From contig NZ_JACXIZ010000021.1 in NCBI RefSeq assembly GCF_014705605.1, positions 120,635 to 184,634 on the forward strand: a stretch of DNA of 64,000 bases, given 5' to 3'. A program made the translations under genes and the position numbers. The stretch comes from Paenibacillus sabuli (lineage in GTDB: Bacteria > Bacillota > Bacilli > Paenibacillales > Paenibacillaceae). Below the pieces are notes generated by a model that saw only the letters and a program-made list of their open reading frames with translations, was not told the DNA's origin and did no database searches. Numbering within the stretch: the first letter of the stretch is position 1; every line of letters begins with the position of its first letter. Positions 24,439 through 33,336 of the stretch are shown here, piece by piece.

Positions 24439-25935
24439 TCAGCGAACCATTATGGCGCCGCCGCTCGTGGCCATATCGGAGTTTTGCAATGGCTGATCCG
24501 GATTCTCCTTCATTTGCGCCAAATTCTGGTTGCCTTGCGTTTCCCATTCGGCAAGTGCCTCGTCGACGGACTTCTCCTCGCTCAGCACCTGCTGGAATAG
24601 CATCTGACCGGGCGAGTAGACGGCTTCGTAGAAATACGGATATTTCATATACAATTCGTTCATGTCGCTGTCGGTCGGCAGCACGGGCTTCATTTTCGTG
24701 AAGGCGCCTATGTTGTAATCCATTCCCGCCTGCGGCTTCAGATATTCTTCGCGCGCAACCATTTCGTACGTGCTCCGCGATTTAAGCTTCGCCCATTCCT
24801 TGCCGTTCAGGAATTTGATGAACTCCCAGGCATCGTCTGCGTTCGGCGCTTTGGCATTGATGCCCATCAGCTGGCTCAGATTGATATTCCCGCCTACGCC
24901 CGGCGCTTCCGGGTGCTCGGGAACAGTAACGACGTCCCACTCGATCATCGTGTAGTCTTCCGAGTTCTGCGCCTGATTTTGCGCATTGCGAATTTCGTTC
25001 AGGAAATAGTAATCCGCGACGACCATCGCCACGCGGCCACTGAGGAACATGTCGCCAGAGTAAGGCCCCATCGGCTGATCGCCCATACCGTCATAGTTAT
25101 AAATTTCCTCGCTGGTCGGCGAGATATCGTTGCGATACAGATCCGTAACCGTCGTCCAAATCCGTTTCCACTCGTCATTGTTCACCAGCATCTGTTCGGC
25201 ATTGTCGTCAAACATTTTGAGCTGCAGCGGCGCCGCAAACGTCTGCATGTCTGAGAAGCCGTCCCCGCCCCAGCGGTTGAGCATCAGACCGAATTTACGA
25301 TCGGCGCCCTCCCCTTTTGCAACCTGCTGCGCCAAATTGATTACATCTTGCCACTGCATGCCGTCAGTCGGCGGCTGCACGCCTGTTTCCTGGAAAATTT
25401 GCTTGTTATAGAAGAGCGCGGAAGACGTAAAGGTTGGCGTCAAGCCAAAAATCCGATTGTCGCCAAGCGATTTGATGCCGTCGATGACTGTCGGCACGTA
25501 GTCGCTGATATCGAAATCGTCCTGTTGAATGAGCGGGTCCAGTTCCTTGAGCATATTGTCTTGTACAAGCTTGCGCAGTATGGCGCCGTCGACGACTACG
25601 ACGTCGACCGGATTGCTGCCGTTGAGCAGCTTTTGCATTTCCTCGTACGGATCAGGCTGCTCCTCCTGCTCGCCGCTGGCGCTGTAGCGCATCGTCGAAT
25701 AATCGATCGCCGAGGTGATCTCGAATTCAATCTCCGGATGCATCAGCTCGTAAGAATCGGTGAACTGCTGGCGGAAGTAGGGTTCGTTGTCCGCTCCGCC
25801 GTACAGCATGCCGATGCGCAGCACACGCGTCTCCGTCCCGGATTCGCCGTTGCCGCCGCTGCACGCGGCCAGGGCGGCCGCTAGCAGCAGCAGTGCGAGC
25901 GACGTTACGATCATTTTTCGTACGTTGGTTTTCAT
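24439..25935 (-). CDS. Extracellular solute-binding lipoprotein (family 1)
   Basis: A 498-residue lipoprotein with a signal sequence and lipobox L-A-A-C (Cys25). The mature part follows the family-1 substrate-binding fold: V-L-R-I-G-M-L-Y near the N-terminus, D-V-V-V-V-D-G, F-G-L-T-P-T-F-T-S-S-A-L-F-Y-N-K, M-F-L-S-G-R-V-A-M-V-V-A-D and the hinge helix N-A-D-D-A-W-E-F-I-K-F-L. Such proteins normally deliver sugars or oligosaccharides to importers. Here it lies 4 nt after an export-type ATPase gene and no importer permease is present. The start is fixed by GGAGGGG. Confidence 0.88.
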   Translation of the reverse strand: MKTNVRKMIVTSLALLLLAAALAACSGGNGESGTETRVLRIGMLYGGADNEPYFRQQFTDSYELMHPEIEFEITSAIDYSTMRYSASGEQEEQPDPYEEMQKLLNGSNPVDVVVVDGAILRKLVQDNMLKELDPLIQQDDFDISDYVPTVIDGIKSLGDNRIFGLTPTFTSSALFYNKQIFQETGVQPPTDGMQWQDVINLAQQVAKGEGADRKFGLMLNRWGGDGFSDMQTFAAPLQLKMFDDNAEQMLVNNDEWKRIWTTVTDLYRNDISPTSEEIYNYDGMGDQPMGPYSGDMFLSGRVAMVVADYYFLNEIRNAQNQAQNSEDYTMIEWDVVTVPEHPEAPGVGGNINLSQLMGINAKAPNADDAWEFIKFLNGKEWAKLKSRSTYEMVAREEYLKPQAGMDYNIGAFTKMKPVLPTDSDMNELYMKYPYFYEAVYSPGQMLFQQVLSEEKSVDEALAEWETQGNQNLAQMKENPDQPLQNSDMATSGGAIMVR

Positions 25936-25939
25936 TTCG

Positions 25940-26824
25940 TTACCCCTCCAATGATTTCGGTGCCCGAATCGTAATTTTATCCCCGTCAAATTCCATTGAC
26001 GCCTTGTCCGTAATGTTGAGTCGACCCAGGTACTCCTTGGGGATCTGCAAGCGGCCGACGCGGTCGACCACGACATATTCCTCATGCCCGCCCTGAAGGC
26101 CGCTCAACGCGCGTTCTACGTCCTCTGCGGCCTGATCCAGGTTAGGGTTGCGCTTGATGAATTCCGTGCTGGTCAGGCCATCGCGGATGGCGACCACGCG
26201 GTCCACCTTTCCTGCGAGTGACAGATCATGCGTAACGATCACGATGGTGATGCCGATCTCGCGGTTCAGCTTGCGGAAGATATCCATGATCATGTCCGAC
26301 GTCCGACTGTCCACGGAGCCGGTAGGCTCGTCGGCGAGCAGCAGCTGGGGCCGATTGGACAGCGAGATGGCAATCGCGACCCGCTGCTGCTCGCCCCCGG
26401 AGAGCTGATGCAGCTTGTTATGCATACGCTCCTTCAGCCCGACCCATTCCAGCAGTTGCTTCGCATACGCCCGATCGAGCTTGCCTGCCAGGATCATCGG
26501 CATTTCGACGTTTTCCAGCGCGCTCAGATACGGCAGCAGGTTGCGGGCGTTATTTTGCCAGATGAATCCGACCGTGTCGCGTTTGTAGTGCACCAGCTGA
26601 TCGTCGGTGATCTTGAGCAGGTCCCATTTTCCGACGCGTACCTGGCCGGCGGAGGGGCGGTCGAGTCCGCCCAGCGTGTTGAGCAGCGTCGATTTGCCGC
26701 TTCCGCTATTGCCGATGATCGCCATCAGCTCGCCTTTGCCCACGGTCAGATTCAAGCCTTGCAGCGCGACGACCTCCAGGTCGTCGGTTTTATAGATTTT
26801 GACCAAGCCTTCGCATTGAATCAT
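25940..26824 (-). CDS. MacB/LolD-type ABC ATPase with C-terminal AbrB-like domain
   Basis: A 294-residue protein. Residues 1-220 are a complete ATPase: G-N-S-G-S-G-K-S (Walker A), the Q-loop in F-I-W-Q-N-N, L-S-G-G-E-Q-Q-R, L-L-L-A-D-E-P-T-G-S-V-D and the H-loop V-T-H-D. After a linker, residues about 250-290 match a SpoVT/AbrB-type swapped-hairpin: V-V-D-R-V-G-R-L-Q-I-P-K-E-Y-L, L-N-I-T-D-K-A, F-D-G-D-K-I-T-I-R. It lies 3 nt after the permease, with GAGGAG in the permease's 3' end. The extra domain may regulate or dimerise the ATPase. Confidence 0.9.
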   Translation of the reverse strand: MIQCEGLVKIYKTDDLEVVALQGLNLTVGKGELMAIIGNSGSGKSTLLNTLGGLDRPSAGQVRVGKWDLLKITDDQLVHYKRDTVGFIWQNNARNLLPYLSALENVEMPMILAGKLDRAYAKQLLEWVGLKERMHNKLHQLSGGEQQRVAIAISLSNRPQLLLADEPTGSVDSRTSDMIMDIFRKLNREIGITIVIVTHDLSLAGKVDRVVAIRDGLTSTEFIKRNPNLDQAAEDVERALSGLQGGHEEYVVVDRVGRLQIPKEYLGRLNITDKASMEFDGDKITIRAPKSLEG

Positions 26825-26827
26825 GCC

Positions 26828-29710
26828 CTAGCGCTCCTCTCCCATTTTGACCGCCTGATGCACGCGCAGTCTGCGGATGTGCAGCAGCAGCATGACCGCG
26901 CCGATCAGCATCATCACGCCGACGACGATGTAGAGCTGCACGGTATCCTGCTGGTCGAAGGTCACACGGAACGGCGGCACCGCGCTGTCGGCGTTGCCCG
27001 TCGTCTGCAGGAACGGCAGGAACAAGAGGCTCGTCACCCGGCCGATCGCGATGCCCAGCACGATCGCCAGTCCTGCGGTGAATACCTGTTCCAGCAGCAG
27101 CATCCCGGTCAACTGCTTGCGCGAGAGTCCCATCGCGCGCAGCACGCCGAACTGTACGACCCGGCCCGACAGATTGAAGAACCAGTACAGCACGTACCCT
27201 GCCAGCGAGACGATGACCGAGACGAGGAAGCCGAGACTCAGAATGCCGAACACGCCGCCGCGCGTCGGGTGCTTGGACTGACTCGCCAGCTCGATCCGCA
27301 CATCCTCGACCGAGGCCAGCTCGATGCCCGCATCGGTCAACTCTTGCATGACCGCAGCGGTGCTGGCGCCATCTTTCATCTTGAGCCACACCTCGTACGG
27401 GATCATCGGCACCTCGTCGTAGATGTAGTCGAGATTGGCAATCAGGAACGGCGCTTGATCCGGGTACTGCGACGGCCAGTACGGCAAAATGCCGACAATG
27501 ACGAATTCGAGCAGCCGCTCGCCGATGCCGGCCGAGATGACGTCGCCCGTCTTGAGCTGATAGCGCTCGGCCACGCTCGTCGGAATGAGAGCCGCATTCG
27601 CCGTATACTTGCCGAGCGCATTGAGATAGGCGCGCGGATGCGCCGGATACAGATCCTGAGGCATCCAGGCGACTTGCGCGAATTCAGTGTTCTGGATGCC
27701 CATCACCATGCCCTGGCCGATCGAGCTGCCGGAGACGACCATGTTCGCCCGTGTCTGGAGCACCTTGGCCGCCGCCTCGACGCCGTCCAGTGTGCGGAAG
27801 ACTTCAAACGGCGGCTCCTCCGGATAGATGATGTTGACCGGTGCCTGCGGCTGGCCGCCCGGGTTGCCGGGATTCCCCGGATTGCCGCCTCCGCCCTCGC
27901 CGCCTTCTCCTCCGCCCGAGCCCCCGCCGCCCTGCGAAGGGGGCGGCAGCTCCGGCTGACCTTCCCACACCGTGCTGATGATGACGTCCGTGCCGTACTT
28001 ATACAGCGTCCGCTCCGTCGAGTTGAGATCGATCGTCCGCGCCGCGGACGCGTTGTAGACGCCGAGTCCGAGCGTCAGGACGAGCAGAATCATGAGCGGA
28101 TAGTACGCCTTCATCGAGCGCGACAGCTGGGTCAGCGTCAGATAGACCGGCACGGGCAGCAGCTTTTTGCCCATGAGATTGAAGAGCTTGAGCAGCCATG
28201 GGAAGACGCGCAGGAATACGAGTCCGAGCGCAAAGATGGCGAGCGCAGGCACAAAGAACAAAAACGGCTGCACATTCAGCTGATCGGTCGTCATGCCCGT
28301 CTGAAAGGTGAGCATCTGCCGCTCGTTGAACAGGTACCAGCCGTAGCCGGCCAGCCCGAGCAGCGCGACGTCCAGGAACCAGCGCTGCCAGAACGGGCTG
28401 CGATCGCCCCGAGCCAGCTCCTGCTTGTAGCCGACGATCGAAGAGCGAGCGTACACGATCGCCGGAATGACCGTCGCCAGGATGGCCAGCAGCACCGCCG
28501 CGCCCCCCGCAATCGCCGCCTCGGTGGAGAAGCCGACCGGGATCGCCTTGCGGTCCACGAACGACAGAAAGCCGTTCGCCGAGCCGATGCTCTTGGCCAT
28601 AAACCAGCCGAGCAGCGGCCCCAGCGCGAGCGCGACCGCGCCGAGCAGCAGCCCCTCCAGCAAATAAATCCAGATGATCTGGCGCGTGCCGGCGCCGCGG
28701 CTGCGCAGCACCGCAATGTCGCTGCGCTGCTTGTCGAGCGCCTGTCTCGCGTTCATCGCGATGAAGTAAAACACCATCGCCAGCATCGGCGCAGCGAGCG
28801 TGAACAGCATCGTCTGCAGCTGCAGGCCCTGTTGCTTGAAATCGGCCAGCAGCGGGGCAAACGATATTTCCACCCGCGTGTTTGGCAATTGTTGATACAA
28901 ATCGATATGCAGCCGCTCCAGCGTGCGTCCGAGCGGCGACAGATCGCTCGTTTTGATCTCGCCCAAGTCAAAGGCATAAAACCAGTTCGCCGTATGAATC
29001 GGCACCTGCTCATCATGCATCAGGCCGTCGAAGGCAACCGGCGAGATCTGCAGCCCGTTCATAAGCCCCTCCAGCCCCTGATACCAGAACGGATCAGTCG
29101 GACTGACCGGGTTGTAGGCGCCGACGATCTTGACCCGCAGCGTGAGATTCAGACCGCTGCGAATCGGGTATTCAAACACATCGCCAATATGAATATCGTT
29201 GCGGTACATGCCTTCCTCCAGGATGACCGCCTCAATCATTCCGTCCTTGGCTTTGGTGTCCGTGAACCAGCGGCCTTGCGCCAGCTCGGCCTTGTCCGGC
29301 AAGCCGCTCATCGCCATCATGGACATCTGACGCATGCGGCTCGCGTCCACCTTGGACGGATCCTCCGGCGTGACCTCGGTGCTGCGCAGCAGCAGCGTCT
29401 CGATGAGACCGTTCTGAGAAAAGCCGATCAGGCCGGGCACGTCTTCGCTTATGTAATTCCGCACTTTCTCCAGCGCATCCAGATTGGTCGTCTCCCCGCC
29501 GATCGCCTGGTAGCGCATCAACAGCGAGCCGGCCGGCAAGCCGTCGCTATTTTCCTCAAGCGAAGACGCAACGACCCGCTTGAGCGCTCCGTCGGCATAC
29601 ATCGGGATACTCGTCGCAAATGCGACAGCGACAATCAAGCCCGCCAGCGTGCTGATCGTCATCCAGCGCGTGTTCCACATCTTGCGGAACAAAAACCGCA
29701 AAATTCCCAT
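26828..29710 (-). CDS. FtsX-like ABC permease, large, with two extracellular regions
   Basis: A 960-residue permease with one helix near residues 14-36, an extracellular region to about 300, an FtsX core of roughly seven helices (about 305-560), a second extracellular region (about 570-800) and a last group of three helices (about 820-950). The second region opens with a Gly/Pro-rich spacer containing G-N-P-G-N-P-G-N-P-G-G. This double-FtsX layout is that of MacB-type mechanotransmitting exporters of Gram-positives. The start is 3 nt after the HlyD-like gene. Confidence 0.9.
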   Translation of the reverse strand: MGILRFLFRKMWNTRWMTISTLAGLIVAVAFATSIPMYADGALKRVVASSLEENSDGLPAGSLLMRYQAIGGETTNLDALEKVRNYISEDVPGLIGFSQNGLIETLLLRSTEVTPEDPSKVDASRMRQMSMMAMSGLPDKAELAQGRWFTDTKAKDGMIEAVILEEGMYRNDIHIGDVFEYPIRSGLNLTLRVKIVGAYNPVSPTDPFWYQGLEGLMNGLQISPVAFDGLMHDEQVPIHTANWFYAFDLGEIKTSDLSPLGRTLERLHIDLYQQLPNTRVEISFAPLLADFKQQGLQLQTMLFTLAAPMLAMVFYFIAMNARQALDKQRSDIAVLRSRGAGTRQIIWIYLLEGLLLGAVALALGPLLGWFMAKSIGSANGFLSFVDRKAIPVGFSTEAAIAGGAAVLLAILATVIPAIVYARSSIVGYKQELARGDRSPFWQRWFLDVALLGLAGYGWYLFNERQMLTFQTGMTTDQLNVQPFLFFVPALAIFALGLVFLRVFPWLLKLFNLMGKKLLPVPVYLTLTQLSRSMKAYYPLMILLVLTLGLGVYNASAARTIDLNSTERTLYKYGTDVIISTVWEGQPELPPPSQGGGGSGGGEGGEGGGGNPGNPGNPGGQPQAPVNIIYPEEPPFEVFRTLDGVEAAAKVLQTRANMVVSGSSIGQGMVMGIQNTEFAQVAWMPQDLYPAHPRAYLNALGKYTANAALIPTSVAERYQLKTGDVISAGIGERLLEFVIVGILPYWPSQYPDQAPFLIANLDYIYDEVPMIPYEVWLKMKDGASTAAVMQELTDAGIELASVEDVRIELASQSKHPTRGGVFGILSLGFLVSVIVSLAGYVLYWFFNLSGRVVQFGVLRAMGLSRKQLTGMLLLEQVFTAGLAIVLGIAIGRVTSLLFLPFLQTTGNADSAVPPFRVTFDQQDTVQLYIVVGVMMLIGAVMLLLHIRRLRVHQAVKMGEER

Positions 29711-29713
29711 CGC

Positions 29714-30799
29714 TTATCGACCTACGACTTTCTGGCCGGGCGTCAAGCCTTCCAGGATCTCCACCTGCGTCGCCGTCTGCTGCCCGACTGCGACGTCGAC
29801 CTCGCGCTTGCCCTGCTCGTCGGCCACCTGCACATACGTGCGCGAACCAATCGAGCGCAGCGCCGCCGAAGGGATGACAATTGCATTTTCGGTCCGCTTG
29901 GTAATGACGCTCGCCGAGAGCGGCGTGCCTCTGGTCACGTCTTCGGGCAGCGCCTCGTCCAGCACGACGAGCAAAAAATGCTCGGGCCGCTCGGGCGCGT
30001 TGTTCCCGGGATTCTGTCCGTTGTTGCCGCTGTCCTCCTTGGGCACCGGCAACGACTTGACCTTTCCGGTAAAACTGCCCGCGTTGTTGATATCGACCGT
30101 CACAGGCATACCGACGGCGACTTGCTCCAGACGTTCCTTCGATATGGAGACGGCCACGGCCAAATCACTTGTATCCGCAATGACGGCTACCGGCTCGTAG
30201 GCGGTGATAGCATCGCCCTTCTGCACCGGCAGAGACACGACCGTGCCGGCGAACGGCGCATACAGCGCGGCTTTGCCGAGCTCGGTCTCGCGATCGACGA
30301 TCTGCTGTCTCGCTTCCTCGAAGGCGATCACCGCCTTCTCGAACTCGATCGCGTCCATCTCATCCCGTTTGCGCAGCAGTTCCTTCATTTCGATTTCATT
30401 GGTGCGGAATTGCAGCTTTTGCATCGTCAGCTCTTTTTGCATATCCTCCACATCCAGCTCGCCGATCAGCTGTCCGGCCTGCACTGCGTCCCCGAGCTCG
30501 ACCGCCAGCGTTTTGAGCCGTTTGCCTTCCAGAGTGAAATAGATCGTTTCTTCCTGTGTGGACATCAGCTTGCCCGTCCCCGACACTTTCGTTTCCAGGG
30601 TGGTCGTCGTCACCTCGTATTCCGGTTTTTGCGAAATTTGCGGCGGCGTGATTTCGGGCAGCACCTCCTCATCCGGCTCGTCCGGCAGCAGCGCGCAGCC
30701 GCTGGCCGCGAGCAGGGCAGCGCCGAGCGTAAACGCCAGCGCGCCCCGGCGCAAGCGGCCTTTAACCGTTGAATTTTCCGTCCACCATTTCATAGACAT
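29714..30799 (-). CDS. HlyD/MacA-like lipoprotein adaptor
   Basis: A 361-residue periplasmic-adaptor-like lipoprotein: signal sequence with lipobox A-A-S-G-C (Cys35). A barrel-sandwich hybrid domain is split by a helical hairpin (T-G-K-L-M-S..., coil about residues 125-180, then Y-A-P-F-A-G-T-V-V-S-L-P-V-Q-K-G-D), followed by beta-barrel and membrane-proximal domains. A Gly/Asn/Pro stretch (E-D-S-G-N-N-G-Q-N-P-G-N-N) lies near 255. It overlaps the upstream ATPase by 38 nt; GGAGG 9 nt before the ATG fixes the start. Confidence 0.9.
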   Translation of the reverse strand: MSMKWWTENSTVKGRLRRGALAFTLGAALLAASGCALLPDEPDEEVLPEITPPQISQKPEYEVTTTTLETKVSGTGKLMSTQEETIYFTLEGKRLKTLAVELGDAVQAGQLIGELDVEDMQKELTMQKLQFRTNEIEMKELLRKRDEMDAIEFEKAVIAFEEARQQIVDRETELGKAALYAPFAGTVVSLPVQKGDAITAYEPVAVIADTSDLAVAVSISKERLEQVAVGMPVTVDINNAGSFTGKVKSLPVPKEDSGNNGQNPGNNAPERPEHFLLVVLDEALPEDVTRGTPLSASVITKRTENAIVIPSAALRSIGSRTYVQVADEQGKREVDVAVGQQTATQVEILEGLTPGQKVVGR

Positions 30800-31601
30800 G
30801 GTCAGCTACCTCCAAAATCGTCGGATCATGCGTGGTCATGCAGATCGTAACGCGTTCCAATTGTATAATGTTTTGAAAGACGGCCATGATTTGAGCCGAC
30901 ATTTGAGAATCGAGCTCGGCCGTCGGCTCGTCGGCTAGCAGCAGCCGCGGCCGATGCGCGATCGCTTTGGCAATCGCTACCCGCTGCTGCTCGCCCCCGG
31001 ACAGCTCGAACGGCCGGTGATGCATCCGCTTGCCGAGTCCGACCAGCTCCAGCACTTCGGGTACGCGAGTTTTCCATTCGCTCCGCGACACCCCGGCCAT
31101 CCGCAACGTCAGCTCGACGTTCTCATAGGCCGAGAGCAGCGGCATCAGAGCGTAGGCTTGAAAAATAAATCCAATTTCCTTGCGTCGGATCAGGGTTCGC
31201 CTGGTATCGCCAAGCTTGTGCAGCGGCCGATCGTCGAACCAGATCTCGCCCTTGGTCGGCTGATCGAGCCCTCCGATCAGATTCATCAGCGTCGTCTTGC
31301 CCGAGCCGGATCGGCCGCGCAGCATGATCAGGCGGCGATAATCAATCTGCATGTTGATGCCCTTGAGCACATGCAGCGGTCGTCCGCCTACCTGGAACGT
31401 ACGCTCCACCTCGTTGACGCGCATCAGTACGCCTTCCGGCTCCGGACGCATGCCCGCGGCCGCAGCGCTTGCCGCGGCCGTCTCCAGTTCGGCAGTCGCC
31501 TCACCGGCTTGTACGTTTTCCGTTGCTTGCGATTCCGTGCCGCGTGGTCGGGACCGTTCCCCGGTCTCCGCCCGTCCGGCTTTTTTGCGCAGCCACCCCA
31601 T
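30762..31601 (-). CDS. MacB/LolD-type ABC ATPase, first of the operon
   Basis: A 279-residue ATPase. The first 65 residues are a low-complexity basic/Ala-Glu leader. The ATPase domain then shows R-G-R-S-G-S-G-K-T (Walker A), F-I-F-Q-A-Y (Q-loop), L-S-G-G-E-Q-Q-R, L-L-L-A-D-E-P-T-A-E-L-D and T-T-H-D. It belongs to the same class as the second ATPase of this operon but lacks the AbrB-like tail. It is the first gene, with GGAGG 12 nt before the ATG. Confidence 0.9.
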   Translation of the reverse strand: MGWLRKKAGRAETGERSRPRGTESQATENVQAGEATAELETAAASAAAAGMRPEPEGVLMRVNEVERTFQVGGRPLHVLKGINMQIDYRRLIMLRGRSGSGKTTLMNLIGGLDQPTKGEIWFDDRPLHKLGDTRRTLIRRKEIGFIFQAYALMPLLSAYENVELTLRMAGVSRSEWKTRVPEVLELVGLGKRMHHRPFELSGGEQQRVAIAKAIAHRPRLLLADEPTAELDSQMSAQIMAVFQNIIQLERVTICMTTHDPTILEVADHVYEMVDGKFNG

Positions 31602-31743
31602 ATGTAGCGCTTCCCTCCTTTCTGCTTTGAATCGAGATGAGAAAATTTTCATTCTACAAGTATAGACGGTGCACACCCGGTAAAGGTTACGAAAATTTAT
31701 GCGATACAGCCAATTCTTTTCAACAAAATTCGCTATTTTTGAT

Positions 31744-31754
31744 CAAGGCGAAAC
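31744..31754 (+). repeat. Partial copy of the CAAGGCGAAAC repeat
   Basis: The 11-bp block CAAGGCGAAAC, which opens each unit of the repeat at 55.1-55.3 kb, also occurs here between the ABC operon and pyrE, followed by TTGCGCC. Only this part is conserved. Confidence 0.45.
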
Positions 31755-31772
31755 TTGCGCCGCCGTCCATAT

Positions 31773-31801
31773 AAAAAAAGACCTTCGCCATGAAGCGAAG
31801 G
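31773..31801 (-). terminator. Terminator of the pyr operon
   Basis: On the minus strand CCTTCGC pairs with GCGAAGG and seven T follow, 42 nt past the pyrE stop. Confidence 0.9.
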
Positions 31802-31842
31802 CCGATCGGATTGGCGTATGCCATTGCCTTGTTGCGCCTTGT

Positions 31843-32487
31843 TTAGACGCCGTAGCTTTGTGGGTTGGCCCGCCACGATTGCAGGAGCGCCGCGTCGTCG
31901 CCGCCAATCTTGCCCATCGCCTCGGCCGCGCCCACCAGCGCCGTATAATCGGAGAGCGTCGCGAGCGGAATCTCCTCGGACTTGAACGCTTGCTCCGCCA
32001 CTTCAAACTGATACGTGAAGATGGCGACGACCGCGAGCACGATGCCGCCGGCCTCGCGCACCGCCTGCGCGGCCTTGAGCGAGCTGCCGCCGGTCGAGAT
32101 CAGATCCTCGATGACGACGACCTTCTGGCCCGGCTCGAGCTTGCCCTCGATCAGATTTTGCTTGCCGTGCCCCTTCGCCTTGTCGCGAATGTAAATCATC
32201 GGCAGCTCCAGCTTTTGGGCTGCCCAGGCCGCATGCGGAATCGCGCCGGTCGCCGTGCCGCCGACGACCTCGGCGGCCGGATAGCGCTCGCGAATGAGCG
32301 CGGCGAAGCCGTCTGCGATCAGCTCGCGCACCGGCGGATACGACATCGTCAGCCGATTGTCGCAATAGATCGGCGATTTCATTCCCGAAGCCCACGTGAA
32401 CGGCTCGCGCGGACGCAAGGTGACCGCGCCGATCTCCAGCAGCTTTTCGGCGATGGCTTTGGGCAATTGTGCAGTCGTTGTACGCAT
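31843..32487 (-). CDS. pyrE: Orotate phosphoribosyltransferase
   Basis: A 214-residue PRTase that makes OMP from orotate and PRPP. It shows [26 protein letters not shown], the flexible loop [11 protein letters not shown] and the PRPP motif [14 protein letters not shown]. The ATG lies 1 nt beyond the pyrF stop, with GAGGAG inside pyrF. It is the last gene of the operon. Confidence 0.96.
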   Translation of the reverse strand: MRTTTAQLPKAIAEKLLEIGAVTLRPREPFTWASGMKSPIYCDNRLTMSYPPVRELIADGFAALIRERYPAAEVVGGTATGAIPHAAWAAQKLELPMIYIRDKAKGHGKQNLIEGKLEPGQKVVVIEDLISTGGSSLKAAQAVREAGGIVLAVVAIFTYQFEVAEQAFKSEEIPLATLSDYTALVGAAEAMGKIGGDDAALLQSWRANPQSYGV

Positions 32488-32488
32488 C

Positions 32489-33220
32489 TTATACCAGCTC
32501 CTCAATAATGGATTGCAGCGCTTCGCGCGGATCGGGCGCGCCGGTGATCGGACGCCCGATCACCATATAGTCCGTGCCGCAGGCCAGCGCCTGCTGCGGT
32601 GTCATGATTCGCGACTGGTCGCCCGCCTCGGCGCCGGCGGGACGAATGCCGGGCGTGACTGTGCGAAATGCGCGGCCGCAGGCCGTCTTGACCGCCTGCA
32701 CCTCGAGCGGAGAGGCGACGACGCCGCTCAGTCCCGCTCGATGCGCGAGCTGCGCATAGCGCACGACGCAGTCCTCCACCGTCCCAGCAATGCCGATCTC
32801 CTCGTTGAGCGTTTCGCGGCTCGTGCTCGTCAACTGCGTCACGCCGATCACCTGCGGAGGCGCGCCTCCGGCAGAGCCGGCGCGTGCGCGGTCGACGCCT
32901 TCCAGCGCGGCCTCCATCATGCGCACGCCGCCGGCGGCGTGCACGTTGAACAGGTCGACGCCGAGCCGCGTGATGACCTCAGAAGCGCCTTTGACCGTAT
33001 TGGGGATATCATGCAGCTTCAGATCCAGGAACACCGCGTAGCCCTGCTCCTTGAGCTGCGCCACAAATGATGGACCCGCCGCATAATACAGCTGCATGCC
33101 GACCTTGAGCCAGCACGGAATGCCGCGCAGCGCTTGCACGAGCGCCGCAGCAGCATCCGTTGTCGGATAATCGAGCGCGACCATAATTTTGCCGGCCGCC
33201 TCCGCTTTGGTCAGTTGCAT
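32489..33220 (-). CDS. pyrF: Orotidine 5'-phosphate decarboxylase
   Basis: A 243-residue TIM-barrel enzyme that converts OMP to UMP. M-V-A-L-D-Y-P carries the first active-site Asp; the catalytic array is [19 protein letters not shown] and the phosphate-gripping I-G-R-P-I-T follow. GGAGG precedes the ATG. It is 116 nt downstream of carB, where pyrK and pyrD stand in B. subtilis. Confidence 0.96.
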   Translation of the reverse strand: MQLTKAEAAGKIMVALDYPTTDAAAALVQALRGIPCWLKVGMQLYYAAGPSFVAQLKEQGYAVFLDLKLHDIPNTVKGASEVITRLGVDLFNVHAAGGVRMMEAALEGVDRARAGSAGGAPPQVIGVTQLTSTSRETLNEEIGIAGTVEDCVVRYAQLAHRAGLSGVVASPLEVQAVKTACGRAFRTVTPGIRPAGAEAGDQSRIMTPQQALACGTDYMVIGRPITGAPDPREALQSIIEELV

Positions 33221-33336
33221 GAGTGAACCTCCTCCGTCTACACAATCCATTACGCATGCGGACATGCAAGGGCGGCCATGCGGCCGCCGGGCCCGGTCTA
33301 TCTGGGCGGCGACGGCCGCAGGCCGCTCGTCTGAAC

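Noticed and set aside
26228..30772. A 1514-codon plus-strand open frame
   Set aside because: It is antisense to the FtsX permease and HlyD-like genes, which have clear domains, ribosome sites and operon structure. Its Arg/His/Gln-rich composition is typical of a GC-rich shadow frame.
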